Source of the DNA: Pseudobacteriovorax antillogorgiicola
GTDB lineage: Bacteria; Bdellovibrionota_B; Oligoflexia; Oligoflexales; Oligoflexaceae
Length of the DNA: 64,000 nucleotides
Direction: 5' to 3'
Assembly: GCF_900177345.1 (NCBI RefSeq)
Contig: NZ_FWZT01000020.1
Coordinates: forward strand, 62,001-126,000
Position numbers and translations under genes: made by a program. The notes beneath the pieces are model-generated. The model was given only the letters and a program-made list of their open reading frames with translations. It was not told the origin of the DNA and did no database searches. This document shows, piece by piece, positions 38,401-45,609 of the stretch (positions within the stretch are counted from its first letter, which is position 1; the number at the start of each line of letters is the position of its first letter).

Positions 38401-38422
38401 GGAAGCCTTCGATTTTAAGCAT
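32459..38422 (-). CDS. Ser/Thr protein kinase-AAA ATPase-GAF-Hpt-HATPase multidomain signalling protein
   Basis: The 1987-residue cytoplasmic protein has a eukaryotic-type kinase at 1-270: Lys35, H125-K-D-I-N-P-S-N132 as catalytic loop and DFG at 145-147. An AAA_16-type ATPase starts about 297 with Walker A GYSGSGKS (326-333). A long helical TPR-like region runs to about 1290 and a GAF domain spans about 1315-1470. A PAS-like segment is followed by an Hpt-like histidine (YHTLKGLS, H1678). A CheA-type HATPase occupies about 1820-1970 (LIRNSLDHGIEPP, SGRGIGMDA). Kinase-AAA-GAF-histidine-kinase fusions are known. Ending in Hpt plus a CheA-like ATPase rather than HisKA is notable. No response regulator gene is adjacent. 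It probably signals by both Ser/Thr and His phosphorylation. Confidence 0.88.
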   Translation of the reverse strand: MLKIEGFQFFEKIYEGSQSIVYRGHSDQGLPVVCKTPLLEYPSAEEIKSFEREFQVVMSLDHEGVIKPLDRVTFSNSIGIIMPDLGGSTLAKKISTKTLKLEDKISIVRQVTDALNHIHGRGIIHKDINPSNILVSNDLKATIIDFGISSQLASEKVEYSEVRDIEGTLHYLSPEQTGRMNRSVDLRSDLYSLGITMYEMFSGEKPFLGENLIELIHCHIAKSAIPLIQRNQDIPEPVSAIVEKLMNKDADDRYQTACGLLADLARLQEQLSAKKKLTAFELGQDDSKYRFEIPPKLYGREEEIEAVTLALDKAFQGASELLLVSGYSGSGKSALINETHRMMSHVDRYYCRGKYDQFNQNVPYSAFVEALSSLINQGILTGSDEELAKWRNRLTESLASNLDLIATIIPELRMVVDVKSVTGNNIKDSEKRFHFALLNLIQCVTENRPLILFLDDLQWADSSSINLIKVLLSDPDLKSVLLVGAYRSNEVDSLHPVSKLRESLMATGRAISELCLRELDTEDVCRLLVDTLDSDNESVRPLADILIQRTEGNPFYINQLLIALHEDDIIKFDNQNRKWIWDNMQIQQQSVTDDVVDLMLKKINRLSADGKSLLTLASCIGNRFDLETLIIIAESSFDKVYKTIWEAIDLGLVLPADQKYRSATEANASQVWFKFLHDRVQQAAYTLLLDHDRNLVHLKIGRLLANQLDENKNLFEVVKHLNKGRDLIDDRDERHRLTKLNHLAAKRSKLSAAYHSAVDFLLIAKELLGSTAWNRSYDDFLALNCELLEAFYLDAQYDEVHLLSKEIIQNAKRPLDTVDVYYIEPLAYVSESQPLEAIKLGLSGLVKLKLLPKEIKKDRFAILKALKTTGWAWKGKKIIDFVDHQELSDPKKDAIVKILGRLMSACYFADPKQLLVNTCLQVKIAIKDGNSIHSSKGYVTYGMILSRLGNLKDGYQFGKLAFQLAQKPDYDSIVVEITFLFNCFIRHSHEPLRDFVPSLEDNYRRGLETGEIEFAAHSLHNLSMLPFIYGENLNTLVKNMEKYTGIIQSKLHQITSRELNLPFWQAYLNLLGDCEDPFILKGKAYDENKMIPIYKEKKHNVCLYMTYLVKTIISYLLHDRKGARRNADLTKEYLTFLGHPNHLMFYFFDSLIYIDDIDNTPSKLIKKNLERQVRSNLKLLHHWAKTAPFNYMPKALIVEAELARVNKRYAKAEKLYEQSMDMAHENRFLLDEAIATELTSRFWREKGKAKIANMYLHDAYTLYQKWGSQSKLRQLESLPYEINWQKKTPHLTITNHRSTEKIGYASIDTSTVVTASHTIASETDLNEIIKHLMKLTLENAGAQEGYLILSEDGDLKLKSVARTGEEIHVESLDKSVKLVSYLPKSIINFVSRSGKHLVINNPADDSDFAHDPYILEHKPKSILCLPILFRTELVGVVYLENKLAIRAFTDRMVTVLSILATQGAISITNARHVENLKNMVENIQDLVDEKTRHISSVMRHIQQGIFTILPDMTVEEFYSDYLEAMFNEQDLSGKNPIDLLARSSLSSDEISRIETCLTNSFGEDSLSFEVNMSHFPREISMDSKIIELDWQNIVDELDNTEKVLVVARDVTAIRILEQETRQQKEDMLRIEEILAHPKEKVKNFFDESRKYLKTIQTTISNESLSEEDALRTISINYHTLKGLSRSQNFKSMVDKIHEAETFCSKIMNGTHTWSKARLSEDFETVSQALERYITLYTKKLGNTESIQTGIDRNTIVKALEIISSQPLERRLEAQDLERTLRSYCYTSSQVLFSELAAPIESLAKDLKKVTPIIEVSGPRIEFAPDTAQLLRGVLVHLIRNSLDHGIEPPELRTKVGKPAQGKIHVHLEVHDHGLSIHYHDDGSGLDIAKIKKLGVDRGLIEKSEHDNQRIANLICETGFSTSDTVSEISGRGIGMDAIKTAIEDSGGQFSLKLAKPSLDVNKNIPFEVIATIDGSKFVAENYRLKAV

Positions 38423-38764
38423 AACGATTCCAAACTATTCCATTGGCTTGGTGTTCGGAACTTATGAATTGATATTTAGAAAATCGGAGGCATCCATAAA
38501 AAGATTAAATATATTACCCTACTATGGCTATTTTGATTCTGATTTCTGTCCGAAGTAACCGTCAAGGCTGGGGCTTGTAATTGCAGGAGTCTTGATTTCA
38601 AATCATAAGGCGAACTAGGCAAAAACATCAGAGATGTATTTGATATGATCAGTCTGGGCTTCGGTTAAAATCATTCAAAATATGAGTCCTAGCTCAACGT
38701 CGTTTGTTGAGATCCTTTGCAGTAAAATCGCGAAAATCGACCAATCTAACCTAAGGAGAATGAG
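38423..38764. other. Divergent intergenic region between large kinase and aldehyde dehydrogenase
   Basis: These 342 bases separate two divergent genes and must contain both promoters. They are AT-rich next to the kinase start. I see no clear operator palindrome, small gene or RNA. The only clear signal is the AAGGAG ribosome binding site before 38765. Confidence 0.6.
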
Positions 38765-40213
38765 ATGTCTTCGGCTGTACCACTTAGAAAAGAAAACGGA
38801 CAGGCTAGTGAAGTGGAGCAAACGTTTCAGCTTCAGCGGCAAGAATTCTTAAAGAATATGTATCCAAGCCTTGAAGAGCGACTCGAATTGCTTGGGGCGT
38901 TGGAAGCCATGTTTGTTCAGTACCACCCCAAAGTGATCGATGCCCTGAAAGAAGATTGTAAGTGCCACCCTCATCAGCTCACCATGTTGGTGGAGGTCTT
39001 TGGTACCCTGGGAAGAATTGGCCATGTTCGTGAGAACCTTGCTGAATGGATGAAGCCTAGCTATAGGGAACTAGACGCCGATGTTTTCGGAGCTTCAAAA
39101 GCCTATGTTCTTTACCAGCCTCTCGGTGTGGTCGCTAATGTCTCTCCTTGGAACTTTCCCTTTGATCTGACCTTCGGACCACTCGTTGATATTCTCGCTG
39201 CTGGCAATCGATGCATGATAAAGCCGTCAGAACTGTCTTCCGCAAGTAGCGAGCTTATTGAGGAAATGGTGTCTGCTACCTTTGATAAGTCTCAGGTAGC
39301 TGTTTGCACTGGGGGCCCCGATCTCGCGGCGCAGTTTGTGTCACAGCCCTGGGATCATCTCATTTATACGGGAGGTGCAGAGGTTGCCAAGAAGATTATG
39401 GCATCAGCTGCTCAGAATCTGACCCCTCTTACTTTGGAATTAGGTGGCAAAAATCCCACAATCGTTACAGAGGATAGTGTCAACGAAGAAACAGTTCACA
39501 AAATCTTAGGAACCAAGACGATTAAAAATGGTCAACTATGTGTGACGGCTGATTATGCTTTGGTTCCTCATAGCAAACTCGATAGCTTCATTTCCCTTAT
39601 CACTAAGTACATCAGCCAGCAGCTTCCTGACTTTGCGCAAGGAGAAAAGGTTCCTGGAATCATTAATGAAAGGCATCTAGATCGTCTCCAAGGCTACGTT
39701 GCGGATGCGAAAAAGAAAAATGCAAAGGTGGTCGAACTGAATAAAGACGCTAACCCTCTTGATCGTAGCCAGTGCCAGATGCCATTCACACTGGTTATTG
39801 AGCCCACGGATGATATGATGGTCATGCAACAAGAAGTGTTTGGGCCAATTCTTCCCATTAAGACCTATAAATCGATCGATGAAGCCATTGCTTTTATCAA
39901 TGACAAAGAGCGGCCATTGGCCACTTATCTTTTTACAAAAGATGAAGCGATTGCAGAGAAAGTTATGAAAAGTACCTGCTCTGGTGGTTTTGCTGTGAAC
40001 TCGGCGGCCTTCCAGGCAGCGATCCCATCGTTGCCATTTGGTGGGGTGGGCGCTAGTGGCATGGGTTGCCATCATGGTTTTGAAGGATTCAAAAACTTTT
40101 CTCATGGCAAGGGTGTGCTTGAGGCGGGTGAAGGTGGAATCACAGCTGCATTCTATCCTCCTTATGGCGAGCTTGCGGATCTGGTGATTGCGGCGGCTCT
40201 ACAGCCTAAGTAA
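38765..40213 (+). CDS. Aldehyde dehydrogenase, coniferyl-aldehyde-dehydrogenase type
   Basis: The 482-residue ALDH has VSPWNFPFDL for cofactor contact, LELGGKNP with the general-base Glu, and the catalytic Cys in IKNGQLCVTAD. The short N terminus and the PFGGVGASGMGCHHGFEGF ending are typical of the coniferyl aldehyde / long-chain class-3-like group, which oxidises aromatic or aliphatic aldehydes. AAGGAG lies before the ATG, and a strong terminator shows it is monocistronic. The physiological substrate cannot be read from context. Confidence 0.88.
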   Translation: MSSAVPLRKENGQASEVEQTFQLQRQEFLKNMYPSLEERLELLGALEAMFVQYHPKVIDALKEDCKCHPHQLTMLVEVFGTLGRIGHVRENLAEWMKPSYRELDADVFGASKAYVLYQPLGVVANVSPWNFPFDLTFGPLVDILAAGNRCMIKPSELSSASSELIEEMVSATFDKSQVAVCTGGPDLAAQFVSQPWDHLIYTGGAEVAKKIMASAAQNLTPLTLELGGKNPTIVTEDSVNEETVHKILGTKTIKNGQLCVTADYALVPHSKLDSFISLITKYISQQLPDFAQGEKVPGIINERHLDRLQGYVADAKKKNAKVVELNKDANPLDRSQCQMPFTLVIEPTDDMMVMQQEVFGPILPIKTYKSIDEAIAFINDKERPLATYLFTKDEAIAEKVMKSTCSGGFAVNSAAFQAAIPSLPFGGVGASGMGCHHGFEGFKNFSHGKGVLEAGEGGITAAFYPPYGELADLVIAAALQPK

Positions 40214-40260
40214 AGGCTTTTAGCAGTTCAATCATGTGATCAATGAACAATAGATAACTT

Positions 40261-40302
40261 GCAGTGAGCGATTCCGGATTATTGCCTGGCTCACTGCTTT
40301 TT
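40261..40302 (+). terminator. Intrinsic terminator of the aldehyde dehydrogenase gene
   Basis: GCAGTGAGC and GCTCACTGC form a perfect 9-bp stem with a 19-nt loop, followed by five T residues. It lies 47 bases past the stop codon. Confidence 0.85.
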
Positions 40303-40434
40303 CGAAATCTCGCTTCAGTCCCATTTCTGCGTCAAAATTTCAATGTGCTTTCGCACATAATACCTCTAGCATTTATAGTCTCAATGTTTTAATGGTGGAA
40401 GGGTCAAGTCGTTTAGAAGCTTTAGCTCGCATCG

Positions 40435-40556
40435 ATTAAGGGGAGCATAACCTTCCGGCAAGGCTTGGTTAAAAATTACGAGGAGATAGTACAATAAGTA
40501 CAGCGACGAGTATTTTTTGAGCGTAACGCAGTTCGGAAGGTTATGCTCCCCTTAAT
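40435..40556 (+). repeat. 122-bp palindromic element, copy B
   Basis: A perfect 23-bp terminal inverted repeat starts ATTAAGGGGAGCATAACC and ends with its complement. The interior holds a second stem (A-rich / GTATTTTTT) and an apical AGTAC-AATAA-GTAC hairpin. It is about 93% identical by hand count to copy C at 41051-41172, in the same orientation. No coding capacity or transposase is visible. The most likely class is a MITE- or REPIN-like element or a structured RNA. Confidence 0.88.
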
Positions 40557-40569
40557 AGGAAACCAGTTT

Positions 40570-41055
40570 ATGCGCAATATCAAGACACCTCGCACAAGAC
40601 TCCGAGGCCTAGTCACAGAAGACCTTACCAGTCTCATAGAACTTATGCAGGACAATGATATCGTGAAGCACACAGGTTGGCGAAAACCAATGGCCGAGGA
40701 TATAATTGCCGAGAAGTTAGAGGCGTGGAAGGCTCTCGAAGGAAATTTAGGGGTTTGGGGAGCTGAACACTTAGCTGACAAGGAACTCGTAGGCTGGTTT
40801 ATGATGAGGTATGTTGAAGATCAGGCCCCTGAGTTAGGCTTTATGATTCGAAAGAAGTATTGGCAGCAGGGTTTTGCATCCGAAATTGCTGGAACATTAC
40901 TCGACTATGGGCACCATGAGCTGAAACTCCAAAAGATTTTAGCTCAATGTGATCGTACCAATATTGCCTCTCAGAAGACTCTGGAGCGCTGCGGTATGAG
41001 CCTTGTGAGAGAGGATGACGAGACTTGTTTCTACGAAAGTTGTCAGAACTATTAA
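40570..41055 (+). CDS. GNAT-family N-acetyltransferase, RimJ/RimL-like
   Basis: The 161-residue protein starts at ATG 40570 with AGGA nine bases upstream. An upstream in-frame ATG at 40543 lies inside the arm of repeat B and is unlikely. It opens with TPRTRLRGLVTEDL, the usual start of RimJ/RimL-type acetyltransferases. The acetyl-CoA loop region KKYWQQGFASEIAGTLL and NIASQKTLERCGM follow. Such enzymes acetylate protein N termini, ribosomal proteins or small amines. The gene is flanked on both sides by the 122-bp repeat, and its stop codon TAA is part of copy C. This makes it look like an inserted cassette. Confidence 0.88.
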   Translation: MRNIKTPRTRLRGLVTEDLTSLIELMQDNDIVKHTGWRKPMAEDIIAEKLEAWKALEGNLGVWGAEHLADKELVGWFMMRYVEDQAPELGFMIRKKYWQQGFASEIAGTLLDYGHHELKLQKILAQCDRTNIASQKTLERCGMSLVREDDETCFYESCQNY

Positions 41056-41172
41056 GGGGAGCATAACCTTCCGGACAAGGCATGGTTAAAAAATACGAGG
41101 AGATAGTACAATCAGTACCTGACGAGTATTTTTTGAGCGTAACGCAGTACGGAAGGTTATGCTCTCCTTAAT
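41051..41172 (+). repeat. 122-bp palindromic element, copy C
   Basis: The 23-bp terminal inverted repeats have one mismatch. The internal stem AAAAAATAC / GTATTTTTT and the GAGGAGATAGTAC core are as in copy B. It overlaps the acetyltransferase stop codon on the left and ends 23 bases before the AraC-type regulator start on the right. It must therefore be transcribed as a long hairpin if the genes are co-expressed. Confidence 0.88.
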
Positions 41173-41195
41173 AATATCACTATCGAGAAACATAA

Positions 41196-42128
41196 ATGAA
41201 ATGGTCGAGGCCGATATCAGAAAGTTCAGCTCGCATTCAAAAATCAATTGAATTTATCAGAGATAATATCAGTCGAAGCATCACCGTAGCGGATGCAGCT
41301 AAGATAGCTTGCTACAGCGAATATCATTTTCAACGACTATTTAAAGATGAAGTGGGTGAAAGTTTTGGTGCATATGTAACCCGCAAGAAACTGGAAACAG
41401 CCGCAATAAAAATTGCTTATGGCAGAGACGTAAATCTAACGGATATCGCTTTCAGATATGGCTACTCGTCTCTCTCTAACTTCTCGAAGGCATTCGAGAG
41501 ATTTTTTGGAGTTCGACCAAGCGAAATTCGTGATCTCATTGTCAAGCCCCCAAAGAAGCCAGGAAAACTTCAAGATCGCTACAGCAAAGAGCTTGTTTCT
41601 AAGGAGATGTTTACCGATGAACCTCACCCCACGGAAGAGGGCTTGAAGGTTCGGTTTCGAAATGTCGAAGATAACCTTAAGATCACAATGGTAGAGCCCT
41701 TTGATGTCATTTTTCTATCGAGTCGGAAGGGCTACGAGATAGAAGGAGTCCAGGGTCTTTGGCAAGAGATTGAAGACTATCTTCAGGATTTAAACCTGCC
41801 AAGTGAGCAAGTTGATCGCTTTGCCATTTGCCATGATCATCCTGCGCTATTTCCAAAAGAAAAATGCCGTTACGATGCTTGCCTTAGGTATCAACCTGGC
41901 TTAGAGGCTCTGCCATTTCTTAGAACAACGATTCCTGGCGGCAGATTTGCAGTCTTTTCATGCAAAGGGCCACCGGAGGCTGTGCTTGATCAGTATATTG
42001 AGTTTTCAAAAGTATGGTTGCCGAGAAGTGGCTACGAACCAACAGATTTTCCTGTGGTTGATCACCTGCTACCACCCGATCGAGCACCCTATATTCAGGA
42101 ATTATGGCGTCATATCAGTAGGGTATAG
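41196..42128 (+). CDS. AraC-family regulator with GyrI-like effector-binding domain
   Basis: The 310-residue protein has an N-terminal AraC-type double helix-turn-helix (residues 14-112: SITVADAAKIACYSEYHFQR, then LTDIAFRYGYSSLSNFSKAF). A C-terminal GyrI/SOB-like ligand-binding domain spans about 155-308. Regulators with this order, such as Rob and SoxS relatives, respond to small hydrophobic or cationic compounds. The start is the ATG at 41196; no strong SD is evident because repeat C occupies the upstream region. The amidase gene follows after 103 bases and may be a target. Confidence 0.88.
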   Translation: MKWSRPISESSARIQKSIEFIRDNISRSITVADAAKIACYSEYHFQRLFKDEVGESFGAYVTRKKLETAAIKIAYGRDVNLTDIAFRYGYSSLSNFSKAFERFFGVRPSEIRDLIVKPPKKPGKLQDRYSKELVSKEMFTDEPHPTEEGLKVRFRNVEDNLKITMVEPFDVIFLSSRKGYEIEGVQGLWQEIEDYLQDLNLPSEQVDRFAICHDHPALFPKEKCRYDACLRYQPGLEALPFLRTTIPGGRFAVFSCKGPPEAVLDQYIEFSKVWLPRSGYEPTDFPVVDHLLPPDRAPYIQELWRHISRV

Positions 42129-42231
42129 GGATAGCATTCTGGGATCACCAAGTCCGCAGCCTAGGATTACCACTTTTTCAACTGAATCCCCGAAACTTCT
42201 AGTGACAAGAAATTGAAGCTAGGAGATTCTC

Positions 42232-43593
42232 ATGGACTTTTTAAAATTAGATGCGATAGGGCAGGCCGAAGCCATTAGAAACGGTGATCTTGATCCAAAA
42301 GAATTGATGGCTGCTGTGCTAGCAGTGATTGAAGCAAAAAATCCTACGATCAATGCAGTTTGTTCCGTAGCTATGGAAACTGCTTGGGAGAAGTCTAGCC
42401 AGCGCCTCCAAGGGCCCTTTGCGGGGGTTCCATTTCTTATCAAAGATCTGCTGCCTTATCCGGGGATGAGAAACTCGTTTGGCTCACGGCTGTTCGCTAG
42501 TCACATGGCGACAGAAGCTCCAGACTATGTCTCAGCCATTGATCAGTCTGGATTGATATGTATTGGCAAGACAGCGGCCTCTGAGTTTGGTCTGCTCGGT
42601 AGCACCGAGAGTATTTTAGAGGGGGTTTGTAAAAATCCTTTAGACTTGTCTCGTTCTCCAGGGGGATCTAGTGGCGGGGCCGCTGCTGCTGTGGCCTCTG
42701 GTATGGTAGCCATGGCTCATGCTAGCGATGGAGGAGGTTCGATTCGAATTCCTGCATCCCACTGCGGATTATTTGGGTTTAAGCCCAGTCATGGCAGAAG
42801 TCGGTCCGCTTTGATGGCCCCTGAGCCCTATCCTATTCCGTTATTGGTTGACCACTGTATTAGCCGAACAGTACGCGATAGTGCGCAATTTCTTGCCATT
42901 ACCGAAAACACGAGCAAGAGTCGCATCTACGCGCCTATCGGTTATGTCAGTGGGCCTCGCAAGATCCAGTACACCATTGGCTACTATCTTGATGACACTT
43001 CTGGCAACCCAGCTCCGATGGATGCACAACGGGTACTCAAGGAGACTATCAGTCGATGTCGAGACTTGGGGCACAAACTTGTGGAGTTACCTAGCCCGAA
43101 AGTGGACGCAGAGATGCTTGGCGAGGCTTTTTTTGCGTTTGCAGGATCTGCTATCGACAATATCTCACAGATGATGGCACCCTTTCTCCCGTCACCGATT
43201 GATGACAAGCTCTTGGAGCCATTTACATTGTGGGTGATGAACAAGTTTCAAGGGACCAGTTCAGAAAGATTGGTTACACTAGCTAAGATTCTAAAGGAAA
43301 CCCACATAATGATGACGGGTTTTTTACAGCAGGTTGATATGGTTCTAAGTCCAACACAGCCCGGCGAAGCTAGACCAATAGGATATCTATCCCCAGACTT
43401 GGACCCTGAGCTGCTAATGACGCGAACCCAAAGCCTAGCTGGATTTACTGTACTCTATAATATTGCAGGGGCTCCGGCAATGTCTCTACCAATAGGAGTA
43501 GGAAGCTCGGGATTACCTATCGGAAGCCAGTTTGCAAGTTCTGCAGGGCGGGATGAAGACCTATTGAACCTAGCTTATCAACTGCTTACTTGA
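42232..43593 (+). CDS. Amidase signature family hydrolase
   Basis: The 453-residue protein has the Ser-cisSer-Lys triad of the amidase signature family. Lys is in PFLIKDLLP (near residue 72), cis-Ser in RSPGGSSGGAAAA (near 145), and the nucleophilic Ser in DGGGSIRIPAS (near 168). It would hydrolyse a carboxamide to acid plus ammonia. The GatA-specific context is absent, so a stand-alone amidase (aliphatic, aryl or acyl-amide) is likely. AGGAG lies 9 bases before the ATG. A decayed gene follows 21 bases after its stop. Confidence 0.87.
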   Translation: MDFLKLDAIGQAEAIRNGDLDPKELMAAVLAVIEAKNPTINAVCSVAMETAWEKSSQRLQGPFAGVPFLIKDLLPYPGMRNSFGSRLFASHMATEAPDYVSAIDQSGLICIGKTAASEFGLLGSTESILEGVCKNPLDLSRSPGGSSGGAAAAVASGMVAMAHASDGGGSIRIPASHCGLFGFKPSHGRSRSALMAPEPYPIPLLVDHCISRTVRDSAQFLAITENTSKSRIYAPIGYVSGPRKIQYTIGYYLDDTSGNPAPMDAQRVLKETISRCRDLGHKLVELPSPKVDAEMLGEAFFAFAGSAIDNISQMMAPFLPSPIDDKLLEPFTLWVMNKFQGTSSERLVTLAKILKETHIMMTGFLQQVDMVLSPTQPGEARPIGYLSPDLDPELLMTRTQSLAGFTVLYNIAGAPAMSLPIGVGSSGLPIGSQFASSAGRDEDLLNLAYQLLT

Positions 43594-43614
43594 AGATAGT
43601 TTTAGGAGGTTGAG

Positions 43615-44094
43615 ATAAAAATAGCATTTAAGAAGATTAACAACTACGAGTATGAGCTTGGTATCCAGAGGGATGATGGTCGTCAAGAAGCTAAGGTATG
43701 CGAGATCCGAAGTCTTCTTTATCACGACTTTACCCATTTCGCCTTTGAGCTTGAGATAGGATCACAGAAAGGCTTCTGGGGCTCTTTAGCGAGCGGCTAG
43801 ACCCTATCTGAACTGTCAGACAGTAGCATGCTAAAGGACCTTGGTGAAGATTCAGAGGTCTTAAAGATAGAGAAGGCGGTGGCAATTTTTCAAGGACTGC
43901 CGAAAGGGAGAAGTGCAGAAAGCATTGTCTTGGCATATCATCAGCAAAGGGAAAACTTTGTATGGGCGGAGTCGCGCTGGTTCGAGCGTGCATTCGTGGA
44001 TCGTATCGATCAAAGGCTTAAGAGGCTTGTCGGTCAATGGAAGGCAACTGCATATGGCTCGTCTATGGAGCTGTTTTGGGAATACAAAGGCTAG
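43615..44094 (+). pseudogene. Decayed gene: ATA in place of start codon and an in-frame amber stop
   Basis: A single frame of 160 codons runs from 43615 to the TAG at 44094. It begins with ATA where ATG is expected, five bases after a perfect AGGAGG, and is interrupted by TAG at codon 62 (43798-43800). The sequence on both sides looks coding (INNYEYELGIQRDDGRQEAK before; FQGLPKGRSAESIVLAYH after). The 88-codon piece from ATG 43828 could be translated alone but lacks an SD. The family is unknown. It sits just after the amidase gene as if once co-transcribed, and converges on the thioredoxin-like gene with a 4-base overlap. Confidence 0.65.
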
Positions 44095-44522
44095 CCTAGA
44101 ATTCTAGCTAACTTTTCACATGGAATGTAACCGGAGATAATCAAGTTTTTCTTCCTCTTTCTGCTTCTAAACAGAATGCTAGGGCTGCTAGTGATGCCAG
44201 CATCACTAGCAGCCTTAAAGCTCGCGTTATATAGCCGGATGTAGTCAGCAACGGAAGCCAGTTGCTTTAACTTTAACCTGTCCTGGCCTACGCCAAGAAG
44301 TTTAACTCTTTGCCTAGACAGACAGCGTAGATCGCGAAGCTGCTGCCTGCAAGGAAGACAGTCTTCTTTGAATACAACGAGTACTTCACCAGATTTAAGG
44401 TTAAGCTGCAAGGGGAAGCTTACCTTTTGCTGATAGTCGTACACACTTATCGATACCTGAGCGGCTGAAATGGCCGTAGGTATCGTATATAATGCTATTT
44501 GAAGTGCAAATTCTCTAATCAC
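44091..44522 (-). CDS. Exported thioredoxin-fold protein with CxxC motif
   Basis: The 143-residue protein has a signal peptide (cleavage about residue 21, ISAAQ). A short thioredoxin-like domain carries the active site C-L-P-C (EVLVVFKEDCLPCRQQL). ITSSPSILF supplies the cis-Pro region. It would act on disulfides in the periplasm. The start overlaps the stop of the upstream His-rich lipoprotein gene by four bases, so the two are coupled. Its partners may be the Cys-containing metal-binding proteins of the same locus. Confidence 0.75.
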   Translation of the reverse strand: MIREFALQIALYTIPTAISAAQVSISVYDYQQKVSFPLQLNLKSGEVLVVFKEDCLPCRQQLRDLRCLSRQRVKLLGVGQDRLKLKQLASVADYIRLYNASFKAASDAGITSSPSILFRSRKRKKNLIISGYIPCEKLARILG

Positions 44523-45502
44523 TGTTTAGCTAGCGTCTCGCATGTACCATTGTCAAAGTGATCATCATGAGCGTATTTAATTCTAACCTCTGTCATGGTG
44601 TCAAGTAGCTGTTGTTGATCGGCTCCGAATATCTTTAACCAGGCGCCTGGAGACTTCTCATCCTCTCCAAGCAGATAATCTTCATCACTTTCTTGTGGCA
44701 ATGTGACTTTGAAACTATCATGTGAGTGTCCTTCATGGTTAAAGCTAGATCGAAAGTAGAAGGCTTCACCATCGACTAGTTTTTCATGAGCTACGAGGTA
44801 GATGTGACACTCGGGATCTGTTCCATTGAAAATACCAAAAGGATCTTCGCCCTTGAAGTGTGTGAGGTGATTGGTGCTGGGGTCAAGAGCATTGATCTGG
44901 TCAATACTATCGACATTTTCTGGTAGTATGAGACCTTTGCTAATGGAAAGCTCTTTGCACTGGTCCGTATGAAAGTGATTGCCGTGAAGCCATTTAATTT
45001 TAGCATAAGAAAGCTGGCTTGAATGGTAGACGTTTCCGTTGAAGCCAAGGGCAATCTGGCTTCCATCGGCAAGCTCTGCACTTACCACCGATTGAAATTC
45101 ATTTGGTAAATCCACTAGAAAATAGCTGTGGCCATCACCGTCGTGGTTGAATGAACTGCGAATAATCCATTGAGTCTGCTGACTCACTGGATTTATGGTT
45201 TTACCCATCAGATAGACTTGGCAGGAGTTGCCTTGCTCGCCAGATGCGAACACGGGGTTGCTTCCTGAGAAGACGAACTGACTTGCGGCAACAGGGTCCA
45301 CCTCATTCACCTGATCCCAGCTTGAAAATGATGGTGGCAATTCTCCTTTCTCAGGTTCATCTTGTAATTTCTTATTGGCATCTTCGTCGCTATCATTGGC
45401 ATCGGCATTGTTTCCTACTTCCGCTGGAGGACTGTCTTTAGAATCGTTATCACTGCCGCATGAAATAGCCAATGCTGCAAAAGCCAGAACAAAAGTTTTC
45501 AT
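44519..45502 (-). CDS. His/Cys-rich lipoprotein with two copies of a probable metal-binding module
   Basis: I prefer the ATG at 45502 (MKTFVLAFAALAISC, lipobox Cys15); a GTG at 45520 would weaken the signal. After an acidic tether come two homologous modules (about 95-190 and 215-325). Each has a Cys-x-(V/I)-Y-L start, an SSFNH(D/E)G-x-x-H stretch and an ending of His-x2-His-Phe with a final Cys (HGNHFHTDQC, HDDHFDNGTC). The same module occurs once in the divergent gene at 45610. The pattern suggests zinc or copper binding with one disulfide per module. No family name is recognised. Confidence 0.78.
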   Translation of the reverse strand: MKTFVLAFAALAISCGSDNDSKDSPPAEVGNNADANDSDEDANKKLQDEPEKGELPPSFSSWDQVNEVDPVAASQFVFSGSNPVFASGEQGNSCQVYLMGKTINPVSQQTQWIIRSSFNHDGDGHSYFLVDLPNEFQSVVSAELADGSQIALGFNGNVYHSSQLSYAKIKWLHGNHFHTDQCKELSISKGLILPENVDSIDQINALDPSTNHLTHFKGEDPFGIFNGTDPECHIYLVAHEKLVDGEAFYFRSSFNHEGHSHDSFKVTLPQESDEDYLLGEDEKSPGAWLKIFGADQQQLLDTMTEVRIKYAHDDHFDNGTCETLAKQ

Positions 45503-45552
45503 AAGTTTTCTACTCCCCACTTGTCATTTAAGAAACACTGTTATACACACTA

Positions 45553-45582
45553 ATGCAAATGTTTGCAAATCTTGATTTGCAT
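45553..45582. promoter_or_regulatory. Overlapping palindromes in divergent promoter, possible metalloregulator operator
   Basis: ATGCAAAT (45553-45560) and ATTTGCAT (45575-45582) form an 8-bp inverted repeat. Nested inside are GCAAA-TG-TTTGC and GCAAATC-TT-GATTTGC. The site lies between the two divergent His-rich genes and 28 bases before the start at 45610. Overlapping AT-rich palindromes are typical of Fur/Zur/MntR-class operators. The specific regulator is not identified. Confidence 0.55.
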
Positions 45583-45609
45583 AGGTTAAAACCAAACGAG
45601 GAGATCTAT

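Noticed and set aside
40435-41172. Possibility that the two palindromic elements are integron attC sites around a cassette
   Set aside because: The arms are near-perfect 23-bp repeats with no extrahelical bases. The GTTRRRY/RYYYAAC sites do not fit (GTTATGC/GCATAAC), and no integrase gene is in the window.
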